A stretch of DNA of 55,018 bases, taken from the IMG/VR virus record IMGVR_UViG_3300048586_000930, positions 1 to 55,018 of that record, one strand, 5' to 3'. The DNA comes from a virus. A model generated the notes under the pieces. That model saw nothing but the letters and a program-made list of their open reading frames with translations. It ran no database searches and was not told where the DNA came from. The translations under genes were made by a program, and so were the position numbers. Shown here one piece after another: positions 24,657 to 33,857 of the stretch; within the stretch, counting starts at the first letter, position 1; each line of letters begins with the position of its first letter.

Positions 24657-25184
24657 CTAGTACCGGATCGAGATCTCGATGGAGCTCTCCGGGATACCCA
24701 AACCGAGAGCGAGCCCGGCTTTCGCTTCAGCGATGGTCAGCGGACCAAAGCCTTCCTTATCCTCGTCCTGAGGCGCTGCAGCAGGAGTGGCCTCCGCAGG
24801 CGCGGGATCCGGGATGCGGTACCATTTCAGCGTTTCCGGGTCAGTGATGCCGAATTCTTCGAGCGTAGCGTAGCGCACCGGGTTCCGAAGGCCGGGCCAC
24901 GCATTCGGATAATCAATTCTCGCATATTCCGAGAACTTGACGAGATAGCGCTCAGGTCTGCCCTCCGGAGACGGCACTACTTCGCTGATCCGTCCAACCA
25001 TGAACGCATGGTGGTGTTCTTGGTCGGCACCACCCCAATGGCCGTTATGGCGGTTTTGGACACAGACGCAGTAGGCAAGCCGACGGACATTCTCGGGCTT
25101 AAGCCGCCAAGCCTGCGTGCCGCCTTCGGCGAGCAGGCGGGCCGGCCCCCTGGCGGTCAGAACGACTAGACACGGGGTGCTCAT
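24657..25184 (-). CDS. Minus-strand cargo protein of unknown function, 175 aa
   Basis: I do not recognise the family well enough to assign a role. The start is set by ATG 25182-25184 with a GGAGAA site upstream; a longer form to 25247 lacks one. The N-terminal half (MSTPCLVVLTARGPARLLAE, then RRLAYCVCVQNR) looks like a compact beta-rich domain, with a Pro/Ala linker and a helical C-terminus. It opposes all neighbouring phage genes, has lower GC, and sits between early genes and the terminase. That is the profile of a lysogenic-conversion (moron) gene. Confidence 0.65.
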   Translation of the reverse strand: MSTPCLVVLTARGPARLLAEGGTQAWRLKPENVRRLAYCVCVQNRHNGHWGGADQEHHHAFMVGRISEVVPSPEGRPERYLVKFSEYARIDYPNAWPGLRNPVRYATLEEFGITDPETLKWYRIPDPAPAEATPAAAPQDEDKEGFGPLTIAEAKAGLALGLGIPESSIEISIRY

Positions 25185-25324
25185 TCGGATTCTCCGCGGT
25201 CGGAACTCGCGTAATGTAATCCCGGTTTTTCGGCAATTGCAAGGCATATTCCAGCAATATACTCACGGAATATCGCGCCACTTGAGACGCGCCGCACCGC
25301 CGCGCACGGCGGGAGGTCGCCGCC

Positions 25325-25840
25325 ATGCCCGAGCTGACCCCATCCACGCGCGAGGCCGCCCGCCGAATCGGCATTACCGAGACGGCGCTGCGCAAGGCCG
25401 AGCAGACCAGCCGCATCGCGCGCGAACCGGACGGCCAGTGGGATATCGACAAGACCCGCCGCCGCCTGGTGGAAACCGCCGACCCCGCTCGCTCGCCCCT
25501 GGCCAGCGGCACCGGCGCCGAGGGCACGCCGTTCGCTCGGCTGAAGGTCGCGCAGCTCGCCCTGAAGGTGGAGGCGCAGCGCCTCTCGCTGGATGAGACC
25601 AAGCGCCGTCTGCTCGACGTTGCCGAGGCCAATGCCGCGCTCGACGAGATCGGCAGCACCATGCGGGACGCGCTGGTGAACTGGCCCGCCCGTGTCTCGG
25701 GCCTGATCGCCGCCGAGCTCGGCGTCGACCCGCATCTGCTGCAGACGATCCTGCAGAGTCACATCAACGACCTGCTGACGGAGGCGGCCGATCGCTTCGA
25801 TCCAGCAGGCCTCGGAGGGGACCGGCCTCCGCAGCCGTGA
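25325..25840 (+). CDS. Terminase small subunit-like protein
   Basis: A 171-residue protein with an N-terminal helix-turn-helix (STREAARRIGITETALRKAE, residues 7-26, then RIAREPDGQWDI) and a helical oligomerisation region (about 75-165). Directly upstream of the large terminase, this is the expected position of the Nu1-like subunit that recognises the packaging site. The N-terminal domain is shared with the early protein at 15607. Confidence 0.75.
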   Translation: MPELTPSTREAARRIGITETALRKAEQTSRIAREPDGQWDIDKTRRRLVETADPARSPLASGTGAEGTPFARLKVAQLALKVEAQRLSLDETKRRLLDVAEANAALDEIGSTMRDALVNWPARVSGLIAAELGVDPHLLQTILQSHINDLLTEAADRFDPAGLGGDRPPQP

Positions 25841-25844
25841 GCAT

Positions 25845-27764
25845 GTGCGCCGGCGCGTGGGTGCGATGCTACGCCCACCGCCGCAGCTCACCGTCTCGGA
25901 ATGGGCCGAGCGGCATCGCATGCTCGGCAGCCGCGCCTCAGCCGAGCCGGGCCCCTGGCGGACCAGCCGCACGCCGTATCTGAAGGACGTGATGGACGCG
26001 CTCTCGGCAGTGCATCCCGCCCGGCGCGTCGTCTTTATGAAGGGCGCGCAGGTCGGCGCCACCGAGAGCGGCAACAACTGGCTCGGCTACATCATGCACC
26101 ACGTGCCGGCGCCGGCGCTGGCGGTGCAGCCGACTGTGGAGCTGGCCAAGCGCTTCTCGCGCCAGCGCATCGACCCTCTGCTGGAGGAGACGCCGGCGCT
26201 GCGGGAGCGGGTGGCGCCGGCGCGGGCCCGCGACAGCGGCAATACCATGCTGTCGAAGGAATTCCCTGGCGGCATCCTGGTGCTGACGGGCGCGAATAGT
26301 GCGGTCGGCCTGCGCTCGATGACGGCGCGTTTCCTGTTCCTCGACGAGGTGGACGCCTATCCCGGCGATGTCGCCGGCGAGGGCGACCCCATTGCCTTGG
26401 CCGAGGCTCGCGCCCGCACCTTCGGCTGGCGCCGCAAAGCCTTCCTGGTCTCGACGCCGACCATCGCCGGCCGCAGCCGGATCGAGCGGGAATACCTGGC
26501 CAGCGACCAGCGGCGCTTCTTCGTGCCGTGCACGGCGTGCGGGGAGATGCAGTGGCTGCGCTTTGAGCGGCTGCTCTGGGACAAGGGTGCGCCGGAGACG
26601 GCGCGGTATCACTGCTCGGCCTGCGACCACCCGATGCAGGAGCACGACAAGACGGCAATGCTCGGCGGCGGGGAATGGAGGGCGACGGCAGCGGGTCAGG
26701 ACCCGCACACCATCGGCTTTCATATCTCGGCGCTGTACTCGCCCGTGGGCTGGCTCTCCTGGGCGCAGATCGCGCGCGATTGGGAAGCGGCGCAGGGCAA
26801 GCCCGAGGACATCAAGACCTTCAAGAATACGGTTCTGGGCGAGACCTGGCAGGAGCAGGGCGAGGCGCCGGATTGGGAGCGCCTGGTCGAGCGCCGCGAG
26901 GATTTCGCCATGGGCGTGGTGCCGCCCGGCGCGCTGGTGCTGACCGTGGGCATCGACGTGCAGGATGATCGGCTGGAATGCGACGTCTGGGGCTGGGCGG
27001 AGGGTTTCTCGTCGTGGCTCGTGGATCACGTGGTGATCCCGGGCAGCCCGCGGGACCGCGAGCCCTGGGACGAGCTGGCGAAGCTGCTCGCGCGGGACTG
27101 GCCGCGGCAGAGCGGCGGCGCGATGCGCATCGCCCGGCTCTGCGTCGACACCGGCGGCCGCGACACCGCCGCCGTCTATGGCCACCTCCGCCGCCTGCGG
27201 GATCCCCGCATCGCGCCGACCAAGGGCATCGACGGCTGGAACCGGGCGCAGCCGGTGCAGGGGCCGACGCCGGTGGATGCGCTGGTCGACGGTCGGAAGC
27301 TCCGGCGCGGCCTCAAGCTGTGGACGGTGTCCGTCTCGACCTGGAAGGCCGACCTGTACCGCCGGCTCTGGCTCGGCCGCGGGGATGCGGAGGAGTTGCC
27401 GCCCGGCTGGGTGCATCTGCCGCGGGCAATCGAGGTGGAATGGGTCAAGCAGCTGGTCGCGGAGCAGCTGCGCACCACGAAGGATCGTCACGGCTTCGCG
27501 CGGCAAGAATGGGCCAAGCTGCGCGAGCGGAACGAGGCGCTGGATTGCGCCGTGCTCGCCCGCGCCGCCCTGTGGCTGCTCGGTGCCGACCGCTACGGCG
27601 AGCGCTTCTGGCAGCAGCTGCGGGACCAGATCGCCGACGCCCCGCTGCGGCCGAGCGAGCTTCCCACCACCGGGAACGTCGCTCCCCCGTCGGCGCCGCC
27701 GATCGCGCCCGACACCCATCGCCCGCCTGGCTGGCTCGCCCCGCGTGGCGGCTGGCTGCGCTGA
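25845..27764 (+). CDS. Terminase large subunit, lambda GpA family
   Basis: A 639-residue packaging motor. The ATPase half shows the GpA-type adenosine-binding region (RRVVFMKGAQVGATESGNN, residues about 59-77) and Walker B-like FLFLDEVDAYP. A zinc-binding CTACG...CSACD region precedes the nuclease half, where TVGIDVQDDRLE contributes acidic catalytic residues. It cuts concatemers and pumps DNA into proheads. A GTG start is used; ATG seven codons later is an alternative. Confidence 0.95.
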   Translation: MRRRVGAMLRPPPQLTVSEWAERHRMLGSRASAEPGPWRTSRTPYLKDVMDALSAVHPARRVVFMKGAQVGATESGNNWLGYIMHHVPAPALAVQPTVELAKRFSRQRIDPLLEETPALRERVAPARARDSGNTMLSKEFPGGILVLTGANSAVGLRSMTARFLFLDEVDAYPGDVAGEGDPIALAEARARTFGWRRKAFLVSTPTIAGRSRIEREYLASDQRRFFVPCTACGEMQWLRFERLLWDKGAPETARYHCSACDHPMQEHDKTAMLGGGEWRATAAGQDPHTIGFHISALYSPVGWLSWAQIARDWEAAQGKPEDIKTFKNTVLGETWQEQGEAPDWERLVERREDFAMGVVPPGALVLTVGIDVQDDRLECDVWGWAEGFSSWLVDHVVIPGSPRDREPWDELAKLLARDWPRQSGGAMRIARLCVDTGGRDTAAVYGHLRRLRDPRIAPTKGIDGWNRAQPVQGPTPVDALVDGRKLRRGLKLWTVSVSTWKADLYRRLWLGRGDAEELPPGWVHLPRAIEVEWVKQLVAEQLRTTKDRHGFARQEWAKLRERNEALDCAVLARAALWLLGADRYGERFWQQLRDQIADAPLRPSELPTTGNVAPPSAPPIAPDTHRPPGWLAPRGGWLR

Positions 27765-27778
27765 CCCTGGAGAACCTG

Positions 27779-28132
27779 ATGACCGCGATCGTGCCCGTGC
27801 GCACCAGCATCGCCGCCGGCCAGGCGCTGAGCGGGCCCGTCGCCAGCGTCGGCTACGGCGTCTGCCTGCTGCTGCTGCCCGCCGCCTGGACCGACGCCCC
27901 GCTGACCCTGCAGGGCTCGCTCGATGAGGGCGAACCCGTGGCCTGGGCGGATCTCTACGACCATCTCGGCAACGAGGTGGTGCTGACGGCCACTGCCGGC
28001 CGCGCGCTCACCCTGCCGCCCACGCTGCTGCTCGGCTGGCGCTGGCTGCGCCTGCGCTCCGGCCTCGCCGCTGCGCCGGTGAACCAGGCGGTGGAGCGGC
28101 TGCTCACCCTCGGCATCCGGCCGCTCGCATGA
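27779..28132 (+). CDS. Hypothetical head-region protein, 117 aa
   Basis: ATG preceded by CTGGAGAACC. Hydrophobic, beta-rich protein with no family I can name. It lies between the large terminase and the joining/portal genes and ends in an ATGA overlap with the next gene, so a virion or assembly role is likely. Confidence 0.6.
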   Translation: MTAIVPVRTSIAAGQALSGPVASVGYGVCLLLLPAAWTDAPLTLQGSLDEGEPVAWADLYDHLGNEVVLTATAGRALTLPPTLLLGWRWLRLRSGLAAAPVNQAVERLLTLGIRPLA

Positions 28133-28734
28133 CCGCGCTCATCCAGCACTATTTGCCGCCGGCACCGGCGATGCTGCCCTACGTCTCGGGGCGGTTCTAC
28201 GCCTCGCAGCATGCGCGTGCAGTGGGCGGCGCGGTCGCGATGACGGCGAACCGGCTCTACTGCGTCCCCTACGTGCTGGCGCGGCCGGGCCTGTTCTCGG
28301 CCATCGCGGTGAGCGTGACGACCGGCGCCGCGGGCCTCCTGCGTATGGCGCTCGCCGCGGACAACGGGGCCGGCCGACCGGGGGCGGTGATGGAGGAGCC
28401 GCTGGCAGACGCAGACACGACTGTGGCCGGCAATGCGCTCTGCCCCTTCGCGCAGCCACGCTGGATCCCGGCCGCAATCTGGTGGCTGCTGCTGTGCTTC
28501 TCCGGCGCGCCCTCGGTGCGCGGCACCTCCACCCAGGCCTTCAGCGGCGGCAACACCTTGCTGCTTGGCTCCACGGCAGCGGATGGCGGCGCCGGCGGCG
28601 GCACCGGCAGCGAGAACGGCTTCTTCGCGCCGCTGACCTGGCAGGCGGGGGTGCCGATCATGTCGAACCCGCCCTCCGGGCTGTCCTATTTGGGCAATGC
28701 GGCGACGCCGCTGCCGACGCTGCGGGCGGCGTGA
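28129..28734 (+). CDS. Hypothetical structural protein, 201 aa
   Basis: Starts in an ATGA overlap. N-terminal part YVSGRFYAS suggests a beta-rich virion protein, and a glycine-rich stretch (GGAGGGTGSENG near 150) precedes the C-terminus. No family recognised. A role in head or connector assembly is inferred from position only. Confidence 0.6.
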   Translation: MTALIQHYLPPAPAMLPYVSGRFYASQHARAVGGAVAMTANRLYCVPYVLARPGLFSAIAVSVTTGAAGLLRMALAADNGAGRPGAVMEEPLADADTTVAGNALCPFAQPRWIPAAIWWLLLCFSGAPSVRGTSTQAFSGGNTLLLGSTAADGGAGGGTGSENGFFAPLTWQAGVPIMSNPPSGLSYLGNAATPLPTLRAA

Positions 28735-28970
28735 TGGATCCCGCCGTCCTCGCCTGGGCGCTGGCGCAGCCGCAGGGCAGCCGCGCCGCGGTGCTGGCCG
28801 CGGCGTATACGGGCGGCACCACGCGCGTAACCTTCGACGGGCGCACCGTGGAATACCGCAGCCTCGATGAGCTCGGCCGGGCGCTCGCGGTGCTGCGCGG
28901 GGCGGAAAACAGCGCGGCGCGGCGGCCTTCAATGACGCTGGCGAGCTTCACCCGCGGAGGTGCTGCGTGA
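28734..28970 (+). CDS. gpW-like head-tail joining protein
   Basis: A 78-residue protein matching the short lambda gpW pattern: a helical N-terminus, then a beta hairpin TRVTFDGRTVEYRSLDEL. gpW plugs the portal before the tail attaches. Placement immediately before the portal gene and overlaps on both sides support the call. Confidence 0.7.
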   Translation: MDPAVLAWALAQPQGSRAAVLAAAYTGGTTRVTFDGRTVEYRSLDELGRALAVLRGAENSAARRPSMTLASFTRGGAA

Positions 28971-30454
28971 TCGATCGCATGACCCGCCGCCTCCGCGACG
29001 CCTGGTCGGCGCTGCGCGGCTACGCCGCCGCGCAGGACCACCGCGCCTCCGCCTGGGCGCCCTCCGGCGGTAGCGCCAATGCCGAGGTCGGCATGGCCGT
29101 GGCCACAGTCGCCCGCCGCGCCCGCGATGCTGTGCGCAACGATCCCTATGCCAGCCGCATCGTCGATCTGTGGACCGGCAATGCGGTTGGCGCCGGCATC
29201 ACCACCCGCTGGCCCGACGATGCGCATGGCCGCGCCTGGCAGCGCTGGGCGGAGGGTACCGCCTGCGATGCCGAGGGCCGGCTCGATCTCTATGGCCTGC
29301 AGGCGCTGGTCATGCGCGCCGTCGTCGAGAGCGGCGAGTGCTTCGTGCGCTTTCTGATGGTGCCGCCCTCCGCCGCCAACCCGATCGGCCTGCGGCTGCA
29401 GGTGCTGGAGAGCGACCATCTCGATACCGCGCGCACCGGCATGGTGGAGGGCGCCCCGACCATCCAGGGGATCGCGCTCGGCACGGCCGGTGAGCCAGTT
29501 GGCTACTGGCTGCATCGCGTCCATCCGGGCGCGGCCTGGATCCTTCCGGGGTCCACCTGGCAGAGCAGCGAGCGCATTCCCGCGGCGGAGGTGCTGCACG
29601 TCTACCGCAAGCGCCGGCCCGGCCAGCTGCGCGACGTGTCCTGGCTGGCGCCGGTGCTGCTCCGCCTGCGCGACCTCGGCGACTACGAGGCCGCGCTGCT
29701 CATGAAGGCCAAGATCGAGGCCTGCCTTGCCGCGGTGGTGACTGAGGAGGGTGACGAGGCGCTGACCGGCGCCGCGACCGGCCTACTGCGCGACGCGCAG
29801 GGGCGCACCGTCGAGAGCTTCGAGCCCGGCATGATCCTCTACCGCCGCGGCATGGGCAGCGTGGAGGTGGTGAACCCGAGCGGCGGCGGATCGCACGCGG
29901 CCTTCGCCCGCCGCGCGCTCGAGGCCGCGGCGGTCGGCGCCGGCCTGACCTACGACCAGGTCTCCGGTGATCTCACCCAGGCGAACTATTCCAGCCTCCG
30001 GGCCGGCAAGATCGAGTTCCGCCGCCTCTGCGAACAGGTCCAGTACGGCACGCTGATCCCGATGCTGGTCAGACCGATCGCGGACCGCTTCCACGCCCAG
30101 GGTGCTCTGCTGGGGCTTTGGGGGACGGAGATGCCGGAGGGCGTCAGCCACGTCCCGCCGGCGCACGAGATGATCGATCCGCTGAAGGACACGACCGCCC
30201 TGATCGCCCAGGTGCGCGCCGGCTTCGTGCCGCAACCCGAGGCGGCGGGGGCCTTCGGCTACGACTTCCGCGCCGCGGTGGAGATGATCCGCGAGGCCAA
30301 TGCGCTGCTCGACGAGGCCGGCCTCGCGCTCGACACGGACCCACGCCGGGTTGCGAAGTCCGGCGCAGCGCAGGACGCGGCGCAGATGGCTGCCGTCGAG
30401 ATTGCAGCCACCGGCGCCGCGGCCCCGCCGCGCGAGATCCCAGCACAGGGCTGA
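28967..30454 (+). CDS. Phage portal protein, lambda family
   Basis: A 495-residue portal starting at GTG in a GTGA overlap. Recognisable features are VRNDPYASRIVDLWTGNAVG in the N-terminal third, the clip-region SGECFVRFLM, and VSGDLTQANYSSLRAGKIEF, typical of lambda-type portals. It forms the dodecameric channel for DNA entry and docks the terminase and gpW-like joiner. Confidence 0.95.
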   Translation: MIDRMTRRLRDAWSALRGYAAAQDHRASAWAPSGGSANAEVGMAVATVARRARDAVRNDPYASRIVDLWTGNAVGAGITTRWPDDAHGRAWQRWAEGTACDAEGRLDLYGLQALVMRAVVESGECFVRFLMVPPSAANPIGLRLQVLESDHLDTARTGMVEGAPTIQGIALGTAGEPVGYWLHRVHPGAAWILPGSTWQSSERIPAAEVLHVYRKRRPGQLRDVSWLAPVLLRLRDLGDYEAALLMKAKIEACLAAVVTEEGDEALTGAATGLLRDAQGRTVESFEPGMILYRRGMGSVEVVNPSGGGSHAAFARRALEAAAVGAGLTYDQVSGDLTQANYSSLRAGKIEFRRLCEQVQYGTLIPMLVRPIADRFHAQGALLGLWGTEMPEGVSHVPPAHEMIDPLKDTTALIAQVRAGFVPQPEAAGAFGYDFRAAVEMIREANALLDEAGLALDTDPRRVAKSGAAQDAAQMAAVEIAATGAAAPPREIPAQG

Positions 30455-30456
30455 CC

Positions 30457-32565
30457 ATGACGGACATCATCGAACCGGGCGGGGGCGACCCCGCGCCGGA
30501 GCTTGCTGCTGCGCCAATGGCCGGGGACCTTCCCGTGGTCGCGCAGCGCGCCATCACTGCCCCGGCCACCGTCGATCGCGCCGCCCGCACCGTTGAGGTG
30601 GTGTGGTCGAGCGGCGCGCGCGCCCGCAACTTCGTCCCCGCCCTCGGCCTGATCACCGAGGAGCTGGAGATGTCGCCCAACGCGGTGCGCATGGATGCGC
30701 TGCGCTCCGGCCGCGCCCCGGTGCTCGACACCCATCGCCGCGGTGGTGCCAGGGATGTGCTGGGGCGGGTGGTCGCCGCCCGCCTCGAGCGCGGCCGCGG
30801 CTATGCCACGCTGCAGTTCTCGGCCGCCGCCGACGTCGAGCCGATCTGGCAGCGCATCGCCGATGGCACGCTGCGGGCGGTGAGCGTCGGCTATCGCGTC
30901 CACCGCTACGAGCCGCGGCCCGATGCCGCCACCGGCGAGACCGTCCACCGCGCGGTGGATTGGGAGCCCTTCGAGATCTCCGTCGTGCCGGTCCCGGTGG
31001 ACCGCGATGCGGCGGTGCGTGGTGAGGCGCCGCAGGGCGCGCCCGCCATCGCGATCGAGCCCGCCCTGCCTGACGAGGATCCACCCATGCCCGAGACGAC
31101 GCCGGCCCCGCAGGCCGAGCCGGCCGCCCCGCTGGCGCCGCCGACCCATCCGCCCCAGGAGACGACGCCCGTGACCACCACGCCCAGCCCCGCGCCCAGC
31201 GCCCCGGCGCCCGAGCCGATCCGCGCCGCCCCGGACCTCGATGCGGTCCGTGCCGAGGCGCAGCGCGCCGAGCGCGAGCGCATCGCCGGCATCGATGCCG
31301 CTGTCGAGGCAGCCCGCGCCCTCCTGCCGGCGGACCGCGTCACGCCAATCCGTGCCGAGGCTATCGCCCAGGGCTGGACCGGCGACCAGGCCCGCCGCGC
31401 CCTGTTCGATGCCCTCGTCGCGCACGGCCCGCGTCCCTCCATCCCGGCGCGCCCGGAGACGGGTCCCGGCCACGATGATCCGGCGCAGCTCCTCGACGCC
31501 ATGGCCGAGGCGCTCGCCGCCCGCGCCATGCCCGGCTACCAGCCCCAGGGGGAGAATGGTCGCTCCGGCCGGCACGCCGAGTTCATGGGCTGGCGCCCCT
31601 CCGACATGATCGGCGAGCTGCTGCGGGCCCGCGGCGAGCGGAGCGTGCCCCGCAACCCGACGCTCCTCGCCGAGCGCGCCTTCCACACCAGCTCGGACTT
31701 CCCGCTGCTGCTCGCGGCCGCGGCCAACAAGATGCTGCTCGCTGCCTACCAGCCCGCGCAGCCGACCTATCGGCAGCTCTTCCTCCGTCGCGACTTCCGC
31801 GACTTCAAGCCGCACCGGCACCTGCGCATCGGCGACTTCCCGACCCTGCTGCCGCTCGCCGAGAACGGCGAGATCCAGGTCGGCACCATGTCCGAGAGCC
31901 AGGAGAGCGTCCTGCTGCAGACCTTCGCGCGGCGCATCCGCGTCACGCGGCCGATGCTGGTCAACGACGACCTCGGCGCCTTCACCGACTTCGCCGCCGC
32001 CATCGGCCGCCGCGTCGCCGAGTTCGAGAACGCCACCGCCTACCAGCTGGTGAACAGCGCCAATGGCGACGGCCCGACGCTCTCCACCGGCAGCGCGCCC
32101 GTGTTTGCCACCGGTGTGGCGCGCGCCAACAAGGCCGGCACCGGCACGGTGCTCGATACCTCGACCATCGGCGCCGGTCGCACTGCCATCATGAAGCAGC
32201 GCACGCTGGACGGGCTGCCGATCTCGATGGGCCAGACCATGCGCCTGCTGGTCGGGCCGAACCTCGAGCTTGCCGCGCGGCAGGCGACGGTGGTCGTGCA
32301 GGCGAGCGAGATCGGCAAGGCGAACGTCTTTGCCGGCTTCGTGCAGCCGGTGATCGAGCCGCTGATCGCGGCGAACCGCTGGTACCTGTTCTCCGACCCG
32401 GTCGCCGCGCCGGTCTATGTCTACGGCTACCTCAACGGTGCCGAGGGGCCGCAGGTCACGACCGGCCCGGTGCAGGGCGCCGATGGCGTCGAGGTCAGCG
32501 TGATCTTCGACTTTGGCGTCGGCGCCATCGACTGGCGCGGCGCCTGGTTCAACCCGGGCACCTGA
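30457..32565 (+). CDS. Prohead protease-major capsid fusion protein
   Basis: A 702-residue fusion. Residues about 25-190 are an HK97-type prohead serine protease with candidate catalytic H93 (VLDTHRRG) and S143 (RAVSVGYRV). A Pro/Ala-rich linker (about 205-260) and a helical scaffold-like part follow. Residues about 400-702 form the capsid domain (RIRVTRPMLVNDDLGAFTD). Self-cleavage is expected to release the mature capsid protein. The fused layout is known for this phage group. Confidence 0.85.
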   Translation: MTDIIEPGGGDPAPELAAAPMAGDLPVVAQRAITAPATVDRAARTVEVVWSSGARARNFVPALGLITEELEMSPNAVRMDALRSGRAPVLDTHRRGGARDVLGRVVAARLERGRGYATLQFSAAADVEPIWQRIADGTLRAVSVGYRVHRYEPRPDAATGETVHRAVDWEPFEISVVPVPVDRDAAVRGEAPQGAPAIAIEPALPDEDPPMPETTPAPQAEPAAPLAPPTHPPQETTPVTTTPSPAPSAPAPEPIRAAPDLDAVRAEAQRAERERIAGIDAAVEAARALLPADRVTPIRAEAIAQGWTGDQARRALFDALVAHGPRPSIPARPETGPGHDDPAQLLDAMAEALAARAMPGYQPQGENGRSGRHAEFMGWRPSDMIGELLRARGERSVPRNPTLLAERAFHTSSDFPLLLAAAANKMLLAAYQPAQPTYRQLFLRRDFRDFKPHRHLRIGDFPTLLPLAENGEIQVGTMSESQESVLLQTFARRIRVTRPMLVNDDLGAFTDFAAAIGRRVAEFENATAYQLVNSANGDGPTLSTGSAPVFATGVARANKAGTGTVLDTSTIGAGRTAIMKQRTLDGLPISMGQTMRLLVGPNLELAARQATVVVQASEIGKANVFAGFVQPVIEPLIAANRWYLFSDPVAAPVYVYGYLNGAEGPQVTTGPVQGADGVEVSVIFDFGVGAIDWRGAWFNPGT

Positions 32566-32668
32566 GGACAAGGTTGTCGGGTGGTGTTGCGTACGCCGAC
32601 GATGGGCGAGGATTGTGGCGATCTCGTCCATCGCTAAGGTGCGAAGAACAACCACGGATTCGGCTGCC

Positions 32669-33400
32669 ATGCGTGTCGCCACTTGGAACATCAGGCATGG
32701 CGGCGCAGCCGGTGACGGACATCGCCGCGTTGTCGGCACGCTCCTGGGACTTGATGCCGACGTCCTCGTCGTTACGGAGTTTCGCACCAACGATCGTGGT
32801 GCCGCGATGGTCGTGGCTCTGCAGCAGGCCGGCTACCACACCACTTATCCCGCGGCGCCTCCCAATCGAAACTCGGTCCTCATCGCGAGCCGAACGCCTA
32901 TCGCGACGGCCCAATCGCTGGCGCCCTCGCTTTCCGATCCCTGGCGGCTGTGGATGGCAGACCTTGTTTGGGGGCGCGTGACAGGCGTCTACATGCCGAA
33001 CCAGGAGCGCAAGCTGCCGTACTGGGACAGCGTTATCAGTGCTGCATCCGGCCCCAACCCACCATGCCTCCTGATCGGCGACTTCAACACCGGGCGCAAC
33101 GATTTGGATAAGGCGGACAACGCGACCGCCCTCATCGGGGCCGAGTACATGGATCGCATCGGAGAGGTGGGCCTCATTGATCTCTGGCGAACGCGTCATC
33201 CCGACCGGCGCGAGTACTCCTGGTTCAGCTCGCCGTGGAACAACGGCTTCCGGCTTGACCATGCCCTTGGGACCAGTCGCATCGCTGCAATGGTCACCGA
33301 CTGCCGATACGATCACGGACCGCGCCTGGAGCGCATTTCCGACCACTCGGCGCTGATCGTTGAGTTCGCGGTGGCTGGCACAGCGATCAACGCACGCTGA
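32669..33400 (+). CDS. Exonuclease/endonuclease/phosphatase (EEP) family cargo protein
   Basis: A 243-residue EEP-fold enzyme with all signature motifs: N7 in TWNIRHGG, E37 in VTEFR, D138-x-N in GDFNTG, a DH in FRLDHALG and D225-H226 in SDHSAL. The fold hydrolyses phosphodiesters in DNA, RNA or small molecules; the substrate cannot be inferred. It sits between capsid and decoration genes but is separated from both by 100-base gaps, carries its own hairpin terminator, and has lower GC. These are marks of a later insertion (moron). Confidence 0.85.
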   Translation: MRVATWNIRHGGAAGDGHRRVVGTLLGLDADVLVVTEFRTNDRGAAMVVALQQAGYHTTYPAAPPNRNSVLIASRTPIATAQSLAPSLSDPWRLWMADLVWGRVTGVYMPNQERKLPYWDSVISAASGPNPPCLLIGDFNTGRNDLDKADNATALIGAEYMDRIGEVGLIDLWRTRHPDRREYSWFSSPWNNGFRLDHALGTSRIAAMVTDCRYDHGPRLERISDHSALIVEFAVAGTAINAR

Positions 33401-33459
33401 ACGACAAACCGGCGCCATGGGGGCGCCGGACATATCAAGACATCGCAGAACCATACACG

Positions 33460-33478
33460 GGGCGCCCTTTGGGCGCCC
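33460..33478 (+). terminator. Intrinsic terminator after the EEP gene
   Basis: GGGCGCCC (33460-33467), TTT loop, GGGCGCCC (33471-33478), then TTCGTGTTT. A second inverted repeat (CCGGCGCC/GGCGCCGG) lies at about 33410-33430. Two hairpins in the 100 bases after the EEP stop suggest its transcript ends here. Confidence 0.65.
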
Positions 33479-33506
33479 TTCGTGTTTCCGGGGAGCTTTC
33501 ATCACC

Positions 33507-33857
33507 ATGCGCAACTGCATCCGTCCCGACGCGCGCTCCATCCCGATGGTGGTGCCCTATGCCGGCGGGATTCTCTCCGGCCAGGGCATGCTGGTCGGCG
33601 CCTTCTTCGGCGTCGCGGCCTCCGACGCCGCGCAGAACGCCTCGGTCGACTGCGAGACCCGCGGCGAGTTCGAGCTCACCAAGGAGCCCGTACTGGCCAT
33701 CAGTCAGGGCGCACGGGTGTTCTGGGACAATACCAATCGCCGCATCACCACCACCACGACGGGCAATTTCCAGGTCGGCCTCTGCACCGTCGCCGCACTC
33801 GCCGCCGACGCCACGGTGCGGGTGATGCTGGCGCGCGTGCCGGCCTCGGGGGCGTGA
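33507..33857 (+). CDS. DUF2190-type head decoration protein
   Basis: A 116-residue beta-rich protein of the DUF2190 decoration/head-fibre type: the GVAASDAAQNASVDCETRGE repeat, VFWDNTNRRITTT and a C-terminal VMLARV are typical. It would bind the outside of the mature capsid. ATG follows a GGGGAG site. In an undisturbed operon it would directly follow the capsid gene. Confidence 0.75.
   Translation: MRNCIRPDARSIPMVVPYAGGILSGQGMLVGAFFGVAASDAAQNASVDCETRGEFELTKEPVLAISQGARVFWDNTNRRITTTTTGNFQVGLCTVAALAADATVRVMLARVPASGA

Noticed and set aside
25938-27719. Long minus-strand frame opposite the large terminase
   Set aside because: Same GC-driven shadow effect; the plus frame has all terminase motifs. 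The antisense frames at 10899-12290, 13563-15083, 20598-21848 and 43047-44864 were rejected for the same reason.
30259-32790. Very long minus-strand frame (843 codons) opposite the capsid gene
   Set aside because: It is the codon-phase shadow of a GC-rich gene; its sequence is low-complexity and rich in Arg/Gly/His with no domain, while the plus frame is a clear protease-capsid protein.
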